In this document: in pieces, positions 17,520 to 26,893 of the stretch
Numbering within the stretch: position 1 is the first letter of the stretch
Layout of the letters: every line of letters begins with the position of its first letter
Source of the DNA: Collinsella aerofaciens
GTDB lineage: Bacteria; Actinomycetota; Coriobacteriia; Coriobacteriales; Coriobacteriaceae
Direction: 5' to 3'
Length of the DNA stretch: 64,000 bases
Assembly (NCBI RefSeq): GCF_015546965.1
Contig: NZ_JADMUF010000002.1
Location: forward strand, 187,580 to 251,579
Position numbers and translations under genes: made by a program
Notes under the pieces: model-generated
What the model was told of the DNA's origin: nothing
What the model saw: only the letters and a program-made list of their open reading frames with translations
Databases searched by the model: none

Positions 17520-18451
17520 TGGGCGAGAAGAGCTTTGAACTGCATCCCACGGATGCGTTGTATCCCGACACCGTATTGGAGCTTCCGGATGTGCCCGAGA
17601 CCCTCTACGTTCGCGGCGACCCTGCCGTTTTATCGACGCCCGCGCTTTCTATCATCGGTGCTCGCAAGGCATCGCCGTACGGTCTCGCCGTGGCAGAGCT
17701 TGCGGCAAAGGTGGCGGTGGAGGCGGGGGTGACGGTGGTCTCGGGCGGTGCGGTCGGCTGTGACCAGGCGTCAGGTTGGGCTGCGGTCAACGCCGGGGGC
17801 AAACACGTCGTGGTACTGGGGACGGGTGCCGATGTTGTCTATCCGCGCTCGAGTGCCGGCCTCATCACGCGCACACTCGATACGGGCGGCGCGGTCGTTT
17901 CGATTTCGCCGTGGGGTATGGGACCGCGTAAGTTCGCCTTTCCGCGGCGCAATCGCGTAATCGCCGCCTTGTCGCAGGCGCTCTTTGTTTCCGAGGCGGG
18001 CATGCCCTCGGGTACATTCTCCACGGCGGAGGCCGCTATGGACTTAGGCCGAGAGCTCCTTGCGGTGCCGGGCTCTATCCTTTCGCCCGAGTCGCGCGGG
18101 ACTAACTATCTCATCGCTAACGGAGCCTGCTGCATCATCGATGAGGAATCAATCGAGATGGCCATCTCGCGCATCTACGGCACGCTGCGCTACTCGCGTC
18201 CCGATGCACCTGGCATTGCCGATCTGGACCCAACACAGCAGACCGTGATGCACGCGCTTATCGCCTCGCCGCTCAAGGTCGACGACATTGCCGCGCTCGT
18301 CTCGCTTGATGCTGTCGGCGTGCTCAAGCTTTTGGGCTCGCTCGAGCTCGAGGGTCTTATCGAGCGCATGATGGATGGAAGGTATGCGCCCTCAAAGTTT
18401 GCGCTTCACGCCCAGACGCCCTTCGGTCACAATGGAAAGCGTGTCAATTAG
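17519..18451 (+). CDS. dprA: DNA-processing protein DprA
   Basis: Loads RecA on incoming single-stranded DNA in transformation. The Rossmann-type DprA fold is clear: SIIGARKASPYG, TVVSGGAVGCDQASGWAA, VVVLGTGADVVYPRSSAGL, FPRRNRVIAALS. The C-terminal 65 residues look like the winged helix (LTQQ-type start DPTQQTVMHAL). ATG 17519 overlaps the comM stop (TAATG) and has GGAAGGAGGG upstream. 310 aa. In many Firmicutes topA follows; here trmFO follows directly. Confidence 0.93.
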   Translation: MGEKSFELHPTDALYPDTVLELPDVPETLYVRGDPAVLSTPALSIIGARKASPYGLAVAELAAKVAVEAGVTVVSGGAVGCDQASGWAAVNAGGKHVVVLGTGADVVYPRSSAGLITRTLDTGGAVVSISPWGMGPRKFAFPRRNRVIAALSQALFVSEAGMPSGTFSTAEAAMDLGRELLAVPGSILSPESRGTNYLIANGACCIIDEESIEMAISRIYGTLRYSRPDAPGIADLDPTQQTVMHALIASPLKVDDIAALVSLDAVGVLKLLGSLELEGLIERMMDGRYAPSKFALHAQTPFGHNGKRVN

Positions 18452-18465
18452 AAAGGTGTTTGCAG

Positions 18466-19803
18466 ATGCAGTTCGATCAGGTGACGGTTATCGGTGGCGG
18501 TCTGGCGGGTTCGGAATGTGCGATCCAGCTGGCAGATCGCGGGTTTGCCGTAAAGCTGTGCGAGATGCGCCCCCAGGTGAGCTCTCCGGCCCACCATACC
18601 GACCACCTGGCCGAGCTCGTCTGCTCCAACTCGTTTAAGTCGACCCGTCCGGACTCTGCGGCGGGCCTGCTGAAGGCCGAGCTCGAGCGCATGGGCTCGG
18701 TGCTGCTCGATTGCGCCCATCGTGCGGCCGTTCCCGCCGGCGGTGCCCTGGCAGTCGACCGCGTCAAGTTTTCCGAGCTTGTCGAAGCCGAGGTTGCCGC
18801 ACGCCCCAACATCGAGGTCGTTCACGGTGAGGTGACCCAGATTCCCGAGGGTCATGTGGTCATTGCCGCGGGTCCGCTGTGCTCGCCGGCGCTGAGCGAA
18901 GAGGTCATGAAGCTCGTCGGTGGTGACGCCCTGGCGTTCTTTGACGCGGCAGCCCCGATTGTCGACGCCTCCACCCTCGACATGGACGTTCTGTTCTCGC
19001 AGTCGCGCTACGAGGAGCAGGGGAGCGGCGACTATCTCAATGCTCCGCTCAACAAGGAAGAGTACGAGGCCTTTATCGAGGCGCTCACCACGGCCGACCG
19101 CGTGGTGCTCAAGGATTTTGAGGGCGGCGACCTATTCCAGGCCTGTCAGCCCGCCGAGGAGGTTGCCCGCACCGGCAAGGACGCCATCCGCTTTGGCGCT
19201 ATGAAGCCCGTCGGACTCACCGACCCGCGAACTGGTCGTCGGCCCTGGGCTGCGATTCAGCTGCGCGCCGAGAACAAGGAGAAGACCGCTTATAACCTGG
19301 TGGGCTTCCAGACCAATCTGACCTTTGGCGAGCAAAAGCGCGTCTTCCACATGGTCCCCGGTCTCGAGAACGCCGAGTTCTTCCGTTATGGCGTCATGCA
19401 CCGCAATACCTTCGTCGATGCGCCCCACGTGCTCGACGGGACCTTTGCCGTGCCCGGCACGAACGTGCGCCTTGCCGGCCAGATCACTGGCACCGAGGGG
19501 TACATGGAGGCGGTTGCGACCGGTCTGCTCGCGGCAATCAATACCTATGCCGAGGCTATCGGGGCCGCCCCCGTCGAGCTGCCGCGCGTGGGCGCCTTAG
19601 GCGCGCTCGTGGGCTATGCGACCGATCCGGCAACCGTGGGCTACCAGCCCATGCATGTCAATTTTGGCCTAGTGCCGCCGCTCGAAGACGGCAAGCGCCG
19701 CAGTAAGCGCGACCGCTACCAGGCATATGCGGATCGCGCCCTCGAGGCCCTCGATGCCTACTTGGCCACGCGTTCCGACTTGTTTGGAGGCGACCGGTCA
19801 TAG
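18466..19803 (+). CDS. trmFO: folate/FAD-dependent tRNA m5U54 methyltransferase TrmFO
   Basis: Methylates U54 in the T-loop using methylene-tetrahydrofolate and FADH2. N-terminal FAD site VIGGGLAGSECAIQLADRG; the family segments HTDHLAELVCSNSFKS and QITGTEGYMEA are present. ATG 18466 is chosen over TTG 18460 for spacing from AGAAAGG. 445 aa is normal. Its stop codon lies inside the presumed start region of the next gene. Confidence 0.95.
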   Translation: MQFDQVTVIGGGLAGSECAIQLADRGFAVKLCEMRPQVSSPAHHTDHLAELVCSNSFKSTRPDSAAGLLKAELERMGSVLLDCAHRAAVPAGGALAVDRVKFSELVEAEVAARPNIEVVHGEVTQIPEGHVVIAAGPLCSPALSEEVMKLVGGDALAFFDAAAPIVDASTLDMDVLFSQSRYEEQGSGDYLNAPLNKEEYEAFIEALTTADRVVLKDFEGGDLFQACQPAEEVARTGKDAIRFGAMKPVGLTDPRTGRRPWAAIQLRAENKEKTAYNLVGFQTNLTFGEQKRVFHMVPGLENAEFFRYGVMHRNTFVDAPHVLDGTFAVPGTNVRLAGQITGTEGYMEAVATGLLAAINTYAEAIGAAPVELPRVGALGALVGYATDPATVGYQPMHVNFGLVPPLEDGKRRSKRDRYQAYADRALEALDAYLATRSDLFGGDRS

Positions 19804-20720
19804 CCTTTGACCTGTACGATACCGTCGACTCGTTTATCGCCTACATCGCACGTGTCGAGGGGCTCTCTCCCAATACGGTGACTGCCTATGGATCGCGGTT
19901 GGAGCGCTTTGCTGCCTGGTGCGAGCGTACGGGTGTCGATGCGCGTATGGCCGACGTGCGTACCGTCCGCGCATATTTGGCCGAGTTTTCGCGCGAGCAG
20001 GTGGCGCCTCGCACCATTGCCGCGCATTTGTCGGCTATTCGGTCGCTCTATCGTTGGATGGCTGCCGAGGGGATTGTCGAGGGCGATGCGGTCTCGGCGA
20101 TCGCGTCGCCCAAGCTGCCGCGCGACCTGCCCGGTGTGCTGACGAGCCAACAGGTCGAGGCGCTGCTCAAGACGCCTGATACTTCGACGCCCGTGGGACT
20201 GCGCGATACGGCGATGCTCGAGCTGCTCTATGCCTCGGGTGCCCGCATCTCGGAGCTTGCCGCGCTTAACGTGGAATCCATCGCTTGGTCGGAGCGCGTG
20301 GTTCGCCTTTGGGGCAAGGGGAGCAAGGAGCGCATCGTTCCTCTGTATCGTCGCGCACTCGAGGCGACGCGCACCTATGTCGAGGAGGGGAGACCGGTGC
20401 TGCTCGCCCAGGCAAAGCACCGCGACGCCGCAGCCGGTCTGCATCCGCTGTTTATTTCTGCGCGCGGTAATCGCATGAGTGCCGCTATGCTCAGGCGACG
20501 GTTCCATATGCTGGCGACGTGCGCCGGCATTCCGGCCGACATCGCGCCTCATGCGATGCGTCATACGTTTGCGACCGATCTGCTCGAGGGCGGCGCGGAT
20601 CTGCGTTCGGTTCAAGAGCTGCTGGGGCATGCGAGCCTGTCCACGACGCAGATCTACACGCATCTTACGCCCGATCGGCTTAAGCGTGCCGTTGCTCAAG
20701 CTCATCCCCGTGGCGAATAG
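19800..20720 (+). CDS. xerD: XerC/XerD-type tyrosine recombinase
   Basis: Chromosome-dimer-resolution type recombinase. N-terminal SAM-like domain DSFIAYIARVEGLSPNTVTAY; catalytic residues are the Arg in SGARISELAAL, HAMRHTFATDLL (HxxR), LLGHASLSTTQIYTHL (His, Tyr nucleophile). The conserved N-terminus begins well upstream of the first GTG (19878). The only well-placed start is ATA at 19800, 9 bases after GGAGG (19786-19790). I annotate it from there. Which of XerC or XerD it is cannot be decided here. Confidence 0.88.
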   Translation: MAFDLYDTVDSFIAYIARVEGLSPNTVTAYGSRLERFAAWCERTGVDARMADVRTVRAYLAEFSREQVAPRTIAAHLSAIRSLYRWMAAEGIVEGDAVSAIASPKLPRDLPGVLTSQQVEALLKTPDTSTPVGLRDTAMLELLYASGARISELAALNVESIAWSERVVRLWGKGSKERIVPLYRRALEATRTYVEEGRPVLLAQAKHRDAAAGLHPLFISARGNRMSAAMLRRRFHMLATCAGIPADIAPHAMRHTFATDLLEGGADLRSVQELLGHASLSTTQIYTHLTPDRLKRAVAQAHPRGE

Positions 20721-20775
20721 CCTTTCGCGCCCGAGGACGTCGACGCACATTCAGGTGTGTGGTTTTGATTGCGGG

Positions 20776-20804
20776 TTGGCAGAAAGAGGCAATCCTGCTA
20801 TCAT
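20776..20804 (+). promoter_or_regulatory. promoter of rpsB-tsf
   Basis: TTGGCA (20776-20781), 17-base spacer, TATCAT (20799-20804). A leader of about 130 bases follows before rpsB. It could hold an S2-binding control site, but I see no named motif. Confidence 0.75.
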
Positions 20805-20945
20805 TCATCGGGTTGCTTCACGGCAACAGGTTTTTATCACGCACGCGCGGCTACTTCATACCGTGGTGCCCGGGCTTTGGTAGCACATGTCCGGGTTGGT
20901 TTTGGAGGATGACCCCGCGCGGAGGCAAACCACAGGAGGTTTAAC

Positions 20946-21674
20946 ATGGCTACCAAGATTAATATCCGCACCCTGCTCGAGGCCGGCTGCCACTTCGGTC
21001 ACCAGACCCGTCGCTGGAACCCCAAGATGAAGCCGTTCATCTTCGGTGAGCGCAACGGAATCTACATCCTCGACCTCAAGCAGACCATCCTTGACGCCGA
21101 CCAGGCCTACACCTTCGTCAAGAACGTCGCCAAGGGTGGCAACGTGCTGTTCGTCGGTACCAAGAAGCAGGCTCAGGAGGCCGTCAAGAACGCCGCTGAG
21201 CGCGCCAACATGCCTTACATCAACCAGCGTTGGCTCGGCGGCATGCTGACCAACTTCGTCACCATCCGCTCCCGCATCAACCGCATGGAGGAGCTCGAGG
21301 CCATGGTCGAGGACGGCCGCATGGCAGTGCTCCCCAAGAAGGAGCAGGCTGTGCTCGGTAAGGAGCTTACCAAGCTCCAGACCAACCTCGGTGGCGCCCG
21401 CGACATGAAGGGTCTGCCCCAGGCTCTCTTCGTTATCGACACGAAGCGCGAGGAGAACGCCATCAAGGAGGCTCAGCGCCTGAACATCCCCGTCGTCGCT
21501 CTGATCGACACCAACTCCGATCCCGACGAGGTCGAGTACGGCATCCCCTGCAACGATGACGCTATCTCCGCTGTCACCCTTATGTGCGAGCTCATGGCTG
21601 ACGCCTGCCTCGCTGGCTCCGGCAAGGAGCAGGTCTCCGAGGCCGAGATGGCCGCTGAGCCCAAGGCCGAGTAA
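20946..21674 (+). CDS. rpsB: 30S ribosomal protein S2
   Basis: Conserved S2 features: [35 protein letters not shown] split over the N-terminus, [11 protein letters not shown], and [27 protein letters not shown] 20946 follows AGGAGG. 242 aa with a short charged tail. Paired with tsf as in most bacteria. Confidence 0.98.
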   Translation: MATKINIRTLLEAGCHFGHQTRRWNPKMKPFIFGERNGIYILDLKQTILDADQAYTFVKNVAKGGNVLFVGTKKQAQEAVKNAAERANMPYINQRWLGGMLTNFVTIRSRINRMEELEAMVEDGRMAVLPKKEQAVLGKELTKLQTNLGGARDMKGLPQALFVIDTKREENAIKEAQRLNIPVVALIDTNSDPDEVEYGIPCNDDAISAVTLMCELMADACLAGSGKEQVSEAEMAAEPKAE

Positions 21675-21719
21675 ATCAGTCTTAGTTAATTCTTTTTCAT
21701 CTCTTTGAAAGGAACCACA

Positions 21720-22589
21720 ATGGCCCAGATTACCGCCGCTATGGTCAAGCAGCTCCGCGAGATGACCGACTCCCCGATGATGGAGTGCAAGAAGGCTCTC
21801 GTCGAGGCTGACGGCGACATGGACGCCGCTGTCGACGTTCTGCGCAAGAACGGCCTCGCCAAGGCTGCCAAGAAGGCTGGCCGTGAGACCAACGAGGGCG
21901 CTGTCGCCGCGTTCGTCTCCGAGGACGGCAAGACCGGCGCTCTGCTCGAGCTCTCCTGCGAGACCGACTTCGTCGGCTCCAATGCTAAGTTCACCGGCTT
22001 TGCTTCCAAGGTCGCTGAGGTTGTCGCTACCACCGAGCCTGCTGACGTCGACGCTCTGCTCGAGAAGCCGATGGGCGAGGAGACCGTTTCCTCCGAGCTC
22101 ACCGAGATGATTCACATCATGGGCGAGAACATGAAGATCTCCCGTTTCGCCGCCCGCAAGGCCGAGAACGGCGCTCTCGCTTCTTACATCCACATGGGTG
22201 GTAAGATCGGCGTTCTCGTCGAGTTCGCTTTCGAGAAGGCCGAGACCGCTCAGGCTGAGTCCTTCAAGACCTTTGCTCACGACGTTGCGCTTCAGGTTGC
22301 CGCCGTCGCCCCGATCTGCGCTACCCGCGATCAGGTTCCGGCTGAGACCGTCGAGCACGAGAAGCAGATCTACATGGCTCAGGCTGCCGAGTCCGGCAAG
22401 CCCGAGGCTATCCAGGAGAAGATGGCTGTTGGCCGTCTGGAGAAGTTCTACAAGCAGTCCGTGCTCACCGAGCAGGAGTTCATCAAGGACAGCTCCCTCA
22501 CCATCAAGAAGTACGCTGAGCAGGTCTCCAAGGAGCTCGGCGACACCATTACCGTCGTTGCCTTTGACCGTCTGGTCCGTGGCGAGTAA
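21720..22589 (+). CDS. tsf: elongation factor Ts
   Basis: Nucleotide exchange factor of EF-Tu. N-terminal UBA-like domain with LREMTDSPMMECKKAL, the TDFVGSN contact motif, then two core domains. ATG 21720 lies downstream of GAAAGGA. 289 aa. A strong terminator follows. Confidence 0.98.
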   Translation: MAQITAAMVKQLREMTDSPMMECKKALVEADGDMDAAVDVLRKNGLAKAAKKAGRETNEGAVAAFVSEDGKTGALLELSCETDFVGSNAKFTGFASKVAEVVATTEPADVDALLEKPMGEETVSSELTEMIHIMGENMKISRFAARKAENGALASYIHMGGKIGVLVEFAFEKAETAQAESFKTFAHDVALQVAAVAPICATRDQVPAETVEHEKQIYMAQAAESGKPEAIQEKMAVGRLEKFYKQSVLTEQEFIKDSSLTIKKYAEQVSKELGDTITVVAFDRLVRGE

Positions 22590-22613
22590 ATAAGCTCTTG
22601 TAGCTGGTAATGA

Positions 22614-22647
22614 GCAGGCTGTGGGTTTTACTCACAGCCTGCTTTTT
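22614..22647 (+). terminator. intrinsic terminator after tsf
   Basis: 10-bp stem GCAGGCTGTG / CACAGCCTGC followed by TTTTT. Confidence 0.93.
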
Positions 22648-22668
22648 CATGGCTCTCCGTTAAGCCTT

Positions 22669-22677
22669 TGATATTAT
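22669..22677 (+). promoter_or_regulatory. extended -10 promoter of pyrH operon
   Basis: TG-A-TATTAT, an extended -10 element lacking a good -35, 30 bases before pyrH and directly after the tsf terminator. It would serve the long pyrH-to-proS group. Confidence 0.5.
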
Positions 22678-22706
22678 GTTATGAGTCTAATTAAAGGAGG
22701 ATCGCT

Positions 22707-23429
22707 TTGTCCGACATCCGATATAAACGCGTGCTTCTGAAGCTCTCCGGTGAAGCGCTGATGGGCGATGGCAACTACGGCATCGACCCCAAGGTTACCG
22801 ATCATCTTGCCAAGCAGGTCAAGGAGCTGCTCGCCGTTGGTCATGAGGTTGGCGTCGTTGTCGGCGGCGGCAATATTTTCCGCGGCATGGCCGGCGCCGC
22901 CGGTGGTATGGACCGCGCCCAGGCCGATTACATGGGCATGCTCGCTACCGTTATGAACGCGCTTGCCCTGCAGGATGCCTTCGAGCACAACGATGTTCCC
23001 TGCCGCGTGATGAGCGCTATCCAGATGAACGAGATCTGCGAGCCCTATATTCGCCGTCGCGCCATCAACCACCTGTCTAAGGGCAACGTCGTTATCTTTG
23101 CCGCCGGATCGGGTAATCCGTACTTTACGACTGACACCGCCGCGGCCCTTCGCGCCTGTGAGATCGGTGCCGAGATTCTCATTAAAGCCACCAAGGTTGA
23201 TGGCATCTACGACAAGGATCCCGTCAAGTGCGCCGACGCCGTCCGCTTTGACAAGATCACCTATCATGAGGTGCTCGTTCGCGGCCTGCAGGTTATGGAT
23301 TCCACGGCTACGTCTCTTTGCCAGGACAACCGTATGCCCATTTTGGTCCTCAACATCGATGGCGAGGACACCGTCAAGCGCGCGCTCGCGGGTGAGCCCG
23401 TCGGCACGCTCGTCTATCAGGAGGATTAA
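22707..23429 (+). CDS. pyrH: UMP kinase
   Basis: Phosphorylates UMP to UDP; amino-acid-kinase fold. Motifs: [41 protein letters not shown] and [18 protein letters not shown] 22707 is the start, with AAAGGAGG at 22693-22700. 240 aa. It leads pyrH-frr-uppS-cdsA-dxr-rseP-ispG-proS, where gaps are a few bases or less. Confidence 0.97.
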   Translation: MSDIRYKRVLLKLSGEALMGDGNYGIDPKVTDHLAKQVKELLAVGHEVGVVVGGGNIFRGMAGAAGGMDRAQADYMGMLATVMNALALQDAFEHNDVPCRVMSAIQMNEICEPYIRRRAINHLSKGNVVIFAAGSGNPYFTTDTAAALRACEIGAEILIKATKVDGIYDKDPVKCADAVRFDKITYHEVLVRGLQVMDSTATSLCQDNRMPILVLNIDGEDTVKRALAGEPVGTLVYQED

Positions 23430-23431
23430 GC

Positions 23432-23968
23432 ATGGCAGAGAACATCACCGCCCACATGGACAAGTCACTCGAGTCCCTCAAGCATAACTTCTCCAAGGTC
23501 CGCACTGGCCGCGCCAACGCTAACATTCTGTCCGACATCACCGTCGACTACTACGGTGTTCCCACGCCCGTCACGCAGGTTGCCGCCGTTAAGACACCCG
23601 AGGCCCACATGCTGCTTATCGAGCCGTGGGATAAGGCGCTCATCAATGCCATCGTCAAGGCTATCAGTGCCTCCGACCTGGGCATTACCCCCAACTCCGA
23701 TGGTACCGTCGTGCGTCTGCCGTTCCCGGCTCCCACCGAGGAGCGTCGTCGCGAGCTCGTTAAGGAGTGCCGCGAGTACGCCGAGCAGGCCAAGGTCTCC
23801 ATCCGCAACATCCGCCGCGACTTTAACAACAAGCTTGAGCGCGACGAGGAGCTCACCGAGGACGATGTTCGTCGCGAGCAGGCCAAGGTTCAGAAGCATA
23901 CCGACGAGTATGTTGCCAAGGTCGAGGAGCTTCTGAAGGAAAAAGAAGCCGAGGTCATGGAGATCTAA
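23432..23968 (+). CDS. frr: ribosome recycling factor
   Basis: Splits post-termination ribosomes with EF-G. Motifs: KVRTGRANANILSDITVDYYG, PWDKALINAIVKAI, and the ending helix with KEKEAEVMEI. 178 aa, a few residues shorter than the usual 185 at the N-terminus. Starts 2 bases after pyrH. Confidence 0.97.
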   Translation: MAENITAHMDKSLESLKHNFSKVRTGRANANILSDITVDYYGVPTPVTQVAAVKTPEAHMLLIEPWDKALINAIVKAISASDLGITPNSDGTVVRLPFPAPTEERRRELVKECREYAEQAKVSIRNIRRDFNNKLERDEELTEDDVRREQAKVQKHTDEYVAKVEELLKEKEAEVMEI

Positions 23969-23969
23969 G

Positions 23970-24764
23970 GTGCAATACGACGAGCATAAACTGGTCGAGT
24001 ACTTTGCCGACGCCCCTGCGGGCGTCGGTTTTTCCGACCTTGACCTCAATAACATTCCGCACCATATTTCGTGCATCATGGACGGCAACGGCCGTTGGGC
24101 CACGTCGCGCGGTCTTGCCCGCACCGAAGGCCACAAGGCCGGCATCGTCTCGCTGCGCGAGATCATTACCGCCTGCGTGCGCCTGGGTGTCGACGTGCTT
24201 TCGGCCTATGCGTTTTCGACCGAAAACTGGAATCGCCCGCAGCACGAAGTCAACGTTCTGATGCACCTGTTTGCCAAGACGTTTATCGATGAGCTGCCGC
24301 TGCTTAAGCGCGAGAATGTTCGCGTTGTCTTTTTGGGCGATATTTCCGCGCTGCCCAAGAAGACCCGCGACGTCTTTGAGCGCGGCCTTGCCGAGTGCGC
24401 CGACCATACCGGTATGACGCTGGCGCTGGCCGTTAACTACGGTGCCCGTGCTGAGATCACCCGCGCTGTCCGCCAGATCGCGCTTGATGCGACTGCCGGC
24501 AAGATCGATCCTGCCGCTATCGACGATGATATGGTGTCTTCGCACCTGTACACCGCTGGGCTGCCCGATCCGGAGCTTGTGATTCGCACCTCCGGCGAGC
24601 TTCGTCTTTCGAACTATCTGCTGTGGCAGGTTGCCTATTCCGAGTTCTATGTCACCGATACCTATTGGCCCGACTTTGACCGCTGGGGCCTTGTCGACGC
24701 CATTTTGGCTTTCCAGGGTCGCGACCGCAGGTTTGGTGGACTGAGTAAGACCGAGGAGGCTTAA
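23970..24764 (+). CDS. uppS: isoprenyl transferase (undecaprenyl diphosphate synthase)
   Basis: cis-prenyltransferase that makes the lipid carrier for peptidoglycan. Motifs: CIMDGNGRWATSRGL, GHKAG, SAYAFSTENWNRP, and the final IRTSGELRLSNYLLWQ and YTDTYWPDFD-like segment. About 28 residues precede the first motif. GTG 23970. 264 aa. Its neighbour cdsA is the classical partner. Confidence 0.96.
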   Translation: MQYDEHKLVEYFADAPAGVGFSDLDLNNIPHHISCIMDGNGRWATSRGLARTEGHKAGIVSLREIITACVRLGVDVLSAYAFSTENWNRPQHEVNVLMHLFAKTFIDELPLLKRENVRVVFLGDISALPKKTRDVFERGLAECADHTGMTLALAVNYGARAEITRAVRQIALDATAGKIDPAAIDDDMVSSHLYTAGLPDPELVIRTSGELRLSNYLLWQVAYSEFYVTDTYWPDFDRWGLVDAILAFQGRDRRFGGLSKTEEA

Positions 24765-24766
24765 TC

Positions 24767-25681
24767 GTGTCCGAACGTCCCAAGGCTTCCGCTCCCAAGG
24801 CGCCTACTTCCGCGACGCCCGCGCGTAAGGCTGCCCCTGCAGGGGCGCCTGCAGCGAAGGGCAGCTCCGGTTCATGGCTGGCGGGCTTTATCACCCGTGC
24901 CGCCGCCGGTATCGTCTATGCCGTTGTCTTTATCCTGTGCCTGGTTTTGGGTATTGTGCCCACGGCCATCTTCGTGTCCGTCATGAGCGGTCTGTGCTGC
25001 TACGAGTTCTTCCGCATGACGAGGCTCGACGGCAAGGTTGCCAACGAGCGCCTTGGTATCGCTGCCGCCGTGCTCTTTCCGCTCTCGGCACTGGGCGATT
25101 CGCTGCTGTTGAACGCCCTGCTGTTCGCTTTGATGCTCGCGGTTGGTATCTGGTACGTCTGGTCTCCGCGCACCCGCATCTCTGACGTTGCCGTGACGCT
25201 CATGGGCCCTATCTACACTGGCTTTATGCTGTCGGCTATCGTGCTGCTGCGCGATGCCGTGCCCGGTTTTGCCGGCGCCCTGCTTTCGGTGGGCGTTTGT
25301 GCGTCCCTTTGGGTCTCCGACTCGTTTGCCTACATCGTGGGCAGCCGCATCGGTAAGCATAAGATGGTTCCTAAGATCTCTCCCAAAAAGAGCTGGGAAG
25401 GCTTTGTCGGCGGCATTTTGGGCTCGGTTCTCATCTGGCTCATTTTATGGGCGACGCATTTCTATAAGCTGAGCTTGCCCTATGCGCTGCTGTGCGGCGT
25501 GGTCGTCTCCATCCTGGGCGTTATCGGCGACCTCATCGAGTCGCGTATCAAGCGCGGTGTGGGCGTCAAAGATTCCGGCAATCTCATACCGGGCCACGGC
25601 GGCATGCTCGACCGCAGCGATTCGCTCATCTTTGGCTGCATTACCGCGCAGCTGCTGCTGATGATCGGAGGCGTGCTGTAA
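24767..25681 (+). CDS. cdsA: phosphatidate cytidylyltransferase
   Basis: Makes CDP-diacylglycerol in the membrane. The first 38 residues are an Ala/Pro/Lys/Ser-rich stretch predicted to be a disordered cytosolic extension; then several hydrophobic membrane segments; the CDP-alcohol-type signature is at the C-terminus (SRIKRGVGVKDSGNLIPGHGGMLDRSDS split by position). GTG 24767. 304 aa. The stop overlaps the dxr start. Confidence 0.95.
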   Translation: MSERPKASAPKAPTSATPARKAAPAGAPAAKGSSGSWLAGFITRAAAGIVYAVVFILCLVLGIVPTAIFVSVMSGLCCYEFFRMTRLDGKVANERLGIAAAVLFPLSALGDSLLLNALLFALMLAVGIWYVWSPRTRISDVAVTLMGPIYTGFMLSAIVLLRDAVPGFAGALLSVGVCASLWVSDSFAYIVGSRIGKHKMVPKISPKKSWEGFVGGILGSVLIWLILWATHFYKLSLPYALLCGVVVSILGVIGDLIESRIKRGVGVKDSGNLIPGHGGMLDRSDSLIFGCITAQLLLMIGGVL

Positions 25682-26868
25682 TGGCTTATCAGACCACCTA
25701 CGGTCCCGATGGGCGTCTTCGTGTTGCCATTCTGGGCTGTACGGGTTCTATCGGCACTCAGGCGCTCGACGTGTGCCGTCAGCATGCCGATCGTCTGCAG
25801 GTTACGGCGCTGTCCGTCAACTCCGGCACCCCCGAGCTCGTTGCCGCTGCCCGTGAGTTCTCGGTCCCGGCGGTTGCCGTGGCGGACGCCTCCCATGGCG
25901 CCGACGCGGTACTGCAGGAACTGCCCGAGGGCACGGAGCTCGGCGTTGGCGCGCAGGCCGTGTGCGAGCTCGCATGCCGCGATGATGTCGACTGCGTGCT
26001 CGTTGCCATCGTGGGCGCTGCCGGTCTCGAGGCGAGCCATGCTGCTCTGACCTCGAACAAGCGCCTTGCCCTGGCCAACAAGGAGTCGCTCGTCGTCGGT
26101 GGCGATCTGCTTATGCCGTTGACGCAGCCGGGCCAGCTTATCCCGGTCGACTCCGAGCATTCTGCCATCTACCAGTGCTATCTTGGCGAGAATCCGCGCG
26201 AGGCTCACTGCATTTGGCTTACCTGCTCGGGCGGCCCGTTCTTTGGCCGCACGCGTGACGAGCTCGATCGCGTGACGCGCGCCGATGCCCTGGCGCATCC
26301 TACGTGGGCTATGGGTGCAAAGATCACGATTGACTCCGCCACCCTCATGAACAAAGGTCTGGAGCGTATCGAGGCCATGCATCTGTTTGGATGCGATCTC
26401 GATTTCATTAACGTGGTCGTGCAGCGCCAGTCCAAGATTCACTCCATGGTCGAGTTTGCCGACGGCTCCGTGATGGCGCATCTCGGTGCCTCCGACATGC
26501 GCATTCCCATCCAGTTTGCTTTCTCGTATCCCGAGCGTTGGGATACTCCGGCTCCGCGTATCGATTTCCGCGAGTTGGGACAGCTTACCTTTGACGCGGC
26601 CGATATGGATACCTTCCGCTGCCTTGCGCTGGCCGAACGTGCCGGCAAGACGGGCGGCACCATGCCGTGCGTGCTCAATGCCGCCAACGAGGTCGCCGTC
26701 GATGCCTTCCTGCATGATGGCTGCAGCTTTACCGATATCGACCGCATTGTGGAATCCTGCATGGATGCTCACGATGCGCAGACGGTCGATTCGTTTGAAC
26801 AGCTTCGCGACATCGATGCGTGGGCGCGTGAAAAGGCCGCGCAGGTGCTCGCCGCAACCCGTTCTTAA
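25681..26868 (+). CDS. dxr: 1-deoxy-D-xylulose-5-phosphate reductoisomerase
   Basis: Second enzyme of the MEP isoprenoid pathway, NADPH-dependent. NADPH site LGCTGSIGTQALDV; LANKESLVVGG; metal-binding DSEHSAIYQ; and the MNKGLE motif. ATG 25681 overlaps the cdsA stop (TAATG). 395 aa is normal. With ispG 1.4 kb downstream it gives two MEP genes in one operon. Confidence 0.97.
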   Translation: MAYQTTYGPDGRLRVAILGCTGSIGTQALDVCRQHADRLQVTALSVNSGTPELVAAAREFSVPAVAVADASHGADAVLQELPEGTELGVGAQAVCELACRDDVDCVLVAIVGAAGLEASHAALTSNKRLALANKESLVVGGDLLMPLTQPGQLIPVDSEHSAIYQCYLGENPREAHCIWLTCSGGPFFGRTRDELDRVTRADALAHPTWAMGAKITIDSATLMNKGLERIEAMHLFGCDLDFINVVVQRQSKIHSMVEFADGSVMAHLGASDMRIPIQFAFSYPERWDTPAPRIDFRELGQLTFDAADMDTFRCLALAERAGKTGGTMPCVLNAANEVAVDAFLHDGCSFTDIDRIVESCMDAHDAQTVDSFEQLRDIDAWAREKAAQVLAATRS

Positions 26869-26893
26869 CCCATAAGGATTGCTTTTTCGTTTT

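Noticed and set aside
19878-19880. GTG as the start of the XerD-type gene
   Set aside because: It would delete conserved N-terminal core-binding sequence and has no ribosome site at proper spacing.
20856-22358. 500-codon open frame on the minus strand across rpsB and tsf
   Set aside because: Overlaps two certain ribosomal genes on the other strand and has shadow composition.
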